Assembly (NCBI GenBank): GCA_025937035.1
Contig: JAICSG010000230.1
Location: 1 to 6,670, forward strand
Length of the DNA: 6,670 bases
Source of the DNA: Thermoanaerobaculia bacterium
Lineage (GTDB): Bacteria > Acidobacteriota > Thermoanaerobaculia > Multivoradales > UBA5704
Direction of reading: 5' to 3'
The translations under genes and the position numbers were made by a program. Of this stretch, positions 6,444-6,670 are shown piece after piece (the first letter of the stretch is position 1; every line of letters starts with the position of its first letter). The notes beneath the pieces are model-generated. The model ran no database searches and was not told the DNA's origin. It was given only the letters and a program-made list of their open reading frames with translations.

Positions 6444-6485
6444 AAAAAAGGGGCCGCCGCCGGGGCGCCCATCTCCCGGCGGCGG
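6444..6485 (-). terminator. Intrinsic terminator between the boxA element and the precursor gene
   Basis: Read on the minus strand, CCGCCGCCGGG (6485-6475) pairs perfectly with CCCGGCGGCGG (6464-6454) around a 10-base loop. It is followed by CCCC and then six T (6449-6444). It points towards the precursor gene, so it would end transcription coming from the upstream promoter, about 100 bases before the peptide start, unless overridden. The four C before the T-run make it slightly non-ideal. Confidence 0.7.
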
Positions 6486-6494
6486 TGCAATACC

Positions 6495-6514
6495 TATTCA
6501 GTTGTCAAAGAGCC
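6495..6514 (-). promoter_or_regulatory. boxA-like antitermination element
   Basis: The minus strand reads GGCTCTTTGACAACTGAATA. The core CTCTTTGACAA agrees closely with the boxA of rRNA-operon leaders (TGCTCTTTAACAA in E. coli; TGTTCTTTGAAAA type in Bacillus), which binds NusB/NusE and helps RNA polymerase pass terminators. It lies directly between a boxB-like hairpin and an intrinsic terminator, with no rRNA gene nearby. Confidence 0.6.
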
Positions 6515-6523
6515 TCTGGGCAC

Positions 6524-6552
6524 CCGCCGAAAGGGCTTTCCCCTTCCGCCGG
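6524..6552 (-). promoter_or_regulatory. boxB-like hairpin 9 bases upstream of boxA
   Basis: On the minus strand CCGGCGGAAGGG (6552-6541) folds on CCCTTTCGGCGG (6535-6524) around loop GAAAG, with one G-U pair and one mismatch over 12 positions. The hairpin-then-boxA order is that of rRNA leaders rather than of lambda nut sites. Confidence 0.5.
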
Positions 6553-6567
6553 ACGACCTCGCGACGC

Positions 6568-6597
6568 ACCATAACCTCAATTCCTCCCGGTTTGCAA
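6568..6597 (-). promoter_or_regulatory. Candidate rRNA-style promoter (A-tract, -35/-10, GC-rich discriminator)
   Basis: On the minus strand TTGCAA (6597-6592) and TATGGT (6573-6568) are separated by 18 bases, each matching 4 of 6 consensus bases. An A6 tract (6606-6601) just upstream resembles an UP element. The bases after the -10, GCGTCGC, are GC-rich, as in growth-rate and ppGpp-controlled promoters. It drives transcription into the boxB/boxA/terminator leader. Confidence 0.45.
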
Positions 6598-6669
6598 CCC
6601 TTTTTTGATGATCGTTTCCAGATCGTCCGCCAACAGGCCTTTCGCGGCCGGCAAAAGACTTTTCACCGG
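6577..6669 (-). CDS. Possible C-terminal end of an upstream gene, cut by the window edge
   Basis: One minus-strand frame is open from the window edge to TGA at 6579-6577. It encodes about 30 residues, including KSLLPAAKGLLADDLETIIK and ending in LQTGRN. The composition looks protein-like (amphipathic, Lys/Asp/Glu/Leu) and the other frames look less so. I do not recognise it, and 30 codons are too few to be sure. If real, its end overlaps the -35 region of the promoter for the precursor leader. Confidence 0.25.
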   Translation of the reverse strand, partial: PVKSLLPAAKGLLADDLETIIKKGLQTGRN

Positions 6670-6670
6670 C

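Larger units (their letters stand above)
6444..6561 (-). ncRNA. Candidate leader RNA or small RNA with boxB-like hairpin, boxA and terminator
   Basis: From the predicted start (about 6561) to the T-run end, a transcript of about 118 bases would carry a 12-position hairpin (6524-6552), a boxA-like element (6495-6514) and an intrinsic terminator (6444-6485). It could be a free small RNA, or the attenuated 5' leader of the lanthipeptide gene if boxA-loaded polymerase reads through. Order and content resemble an rRNA operon leader, but no 16S sequence follows. Transcript ends are inferred only. Confidence 0.4.

Noticed and set aside
6083..6574. Plus-strand open frame opposite the precursor and its leader
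   Set aside because: It is Arg/Pro/Ser/Gly-rich, runs across the terminator hairpin and boxA, and has no SD or recognisable domain.
6444..6610. Start of a 16S rRNA operon
   Set aside because: boxA and the promoter resemble one, but no 16S 5' sequence follows on the minus strand; a terminator and a peptide gene do.

Overview
This is a GC-rich bacterial window whose gene content points to an acidobacterium-like organism. The strongest taxonomic clue is a secreted protein with the 'VWFA-related' domain typical of Acidobacteriota. The high GC, GC-rich third codon positions and good Shine-Dalgarno (SD) sites fit this but are not specific.

Left part, plus strand (1-2991): a CPBP/CAAX-type intramembrane protease, probably cut at its 5' end by the window edge, is followed after a ~110-base gap by the exported VWFA-related protein. 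Middle and right, minus strand (2988-6344): a PIG3-like quinone oxidoreductase (2988-3959) lies 28 bases downstream of a long VLCAD/ACAD9-like acyl-CoA dehydrogenase (3988-5904), forming a probable two-gene lipid-oxidation/redox operon. The left and right blocks converge tail to tail, with stop codons sharing one CTAG. The operon has its own candidate promoter, flanked by two copies of a 13-base palindrome.

Right end, minus strand (6135-6670): a 69-residue open reading frame is a clear lanthipeptide precursor. Its leader is of the mersacidin/lichenicidin (type 2) kind. The core ends in a Cys/Ser/Thr pattern whose spacing matches the lacticin 481 group. No LanM-type synthetase or transporter is present; it would have to lie beyond base 6670 or elsewhere in the genome. 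The ~325 bases upstream are unusual. Read 5' to 3' on the minus strand they hold an rRNA-operon-style promoter with an A-tract and GC-rich discriminator, a boxB-like hairpin, a boxA-like antitermination element, an intrinsic terminator, another hairpin, a near-perfect SD, and then the precursor gene. This suggests either a boxA-bearing small RNA ahead of the peptide gene or control of a lanthipeptide by boxA/Nus antitermination.

A second unusual element is a perfect 14-bp hairpin whose loop holds the GTG start of the oxidoreductase and whose stem holds its SD. This suggests that its translation is coupled to that of the upstream dehydrogenase. No rRNA, tRNA, CRISPR array or insertion sequence was seen.
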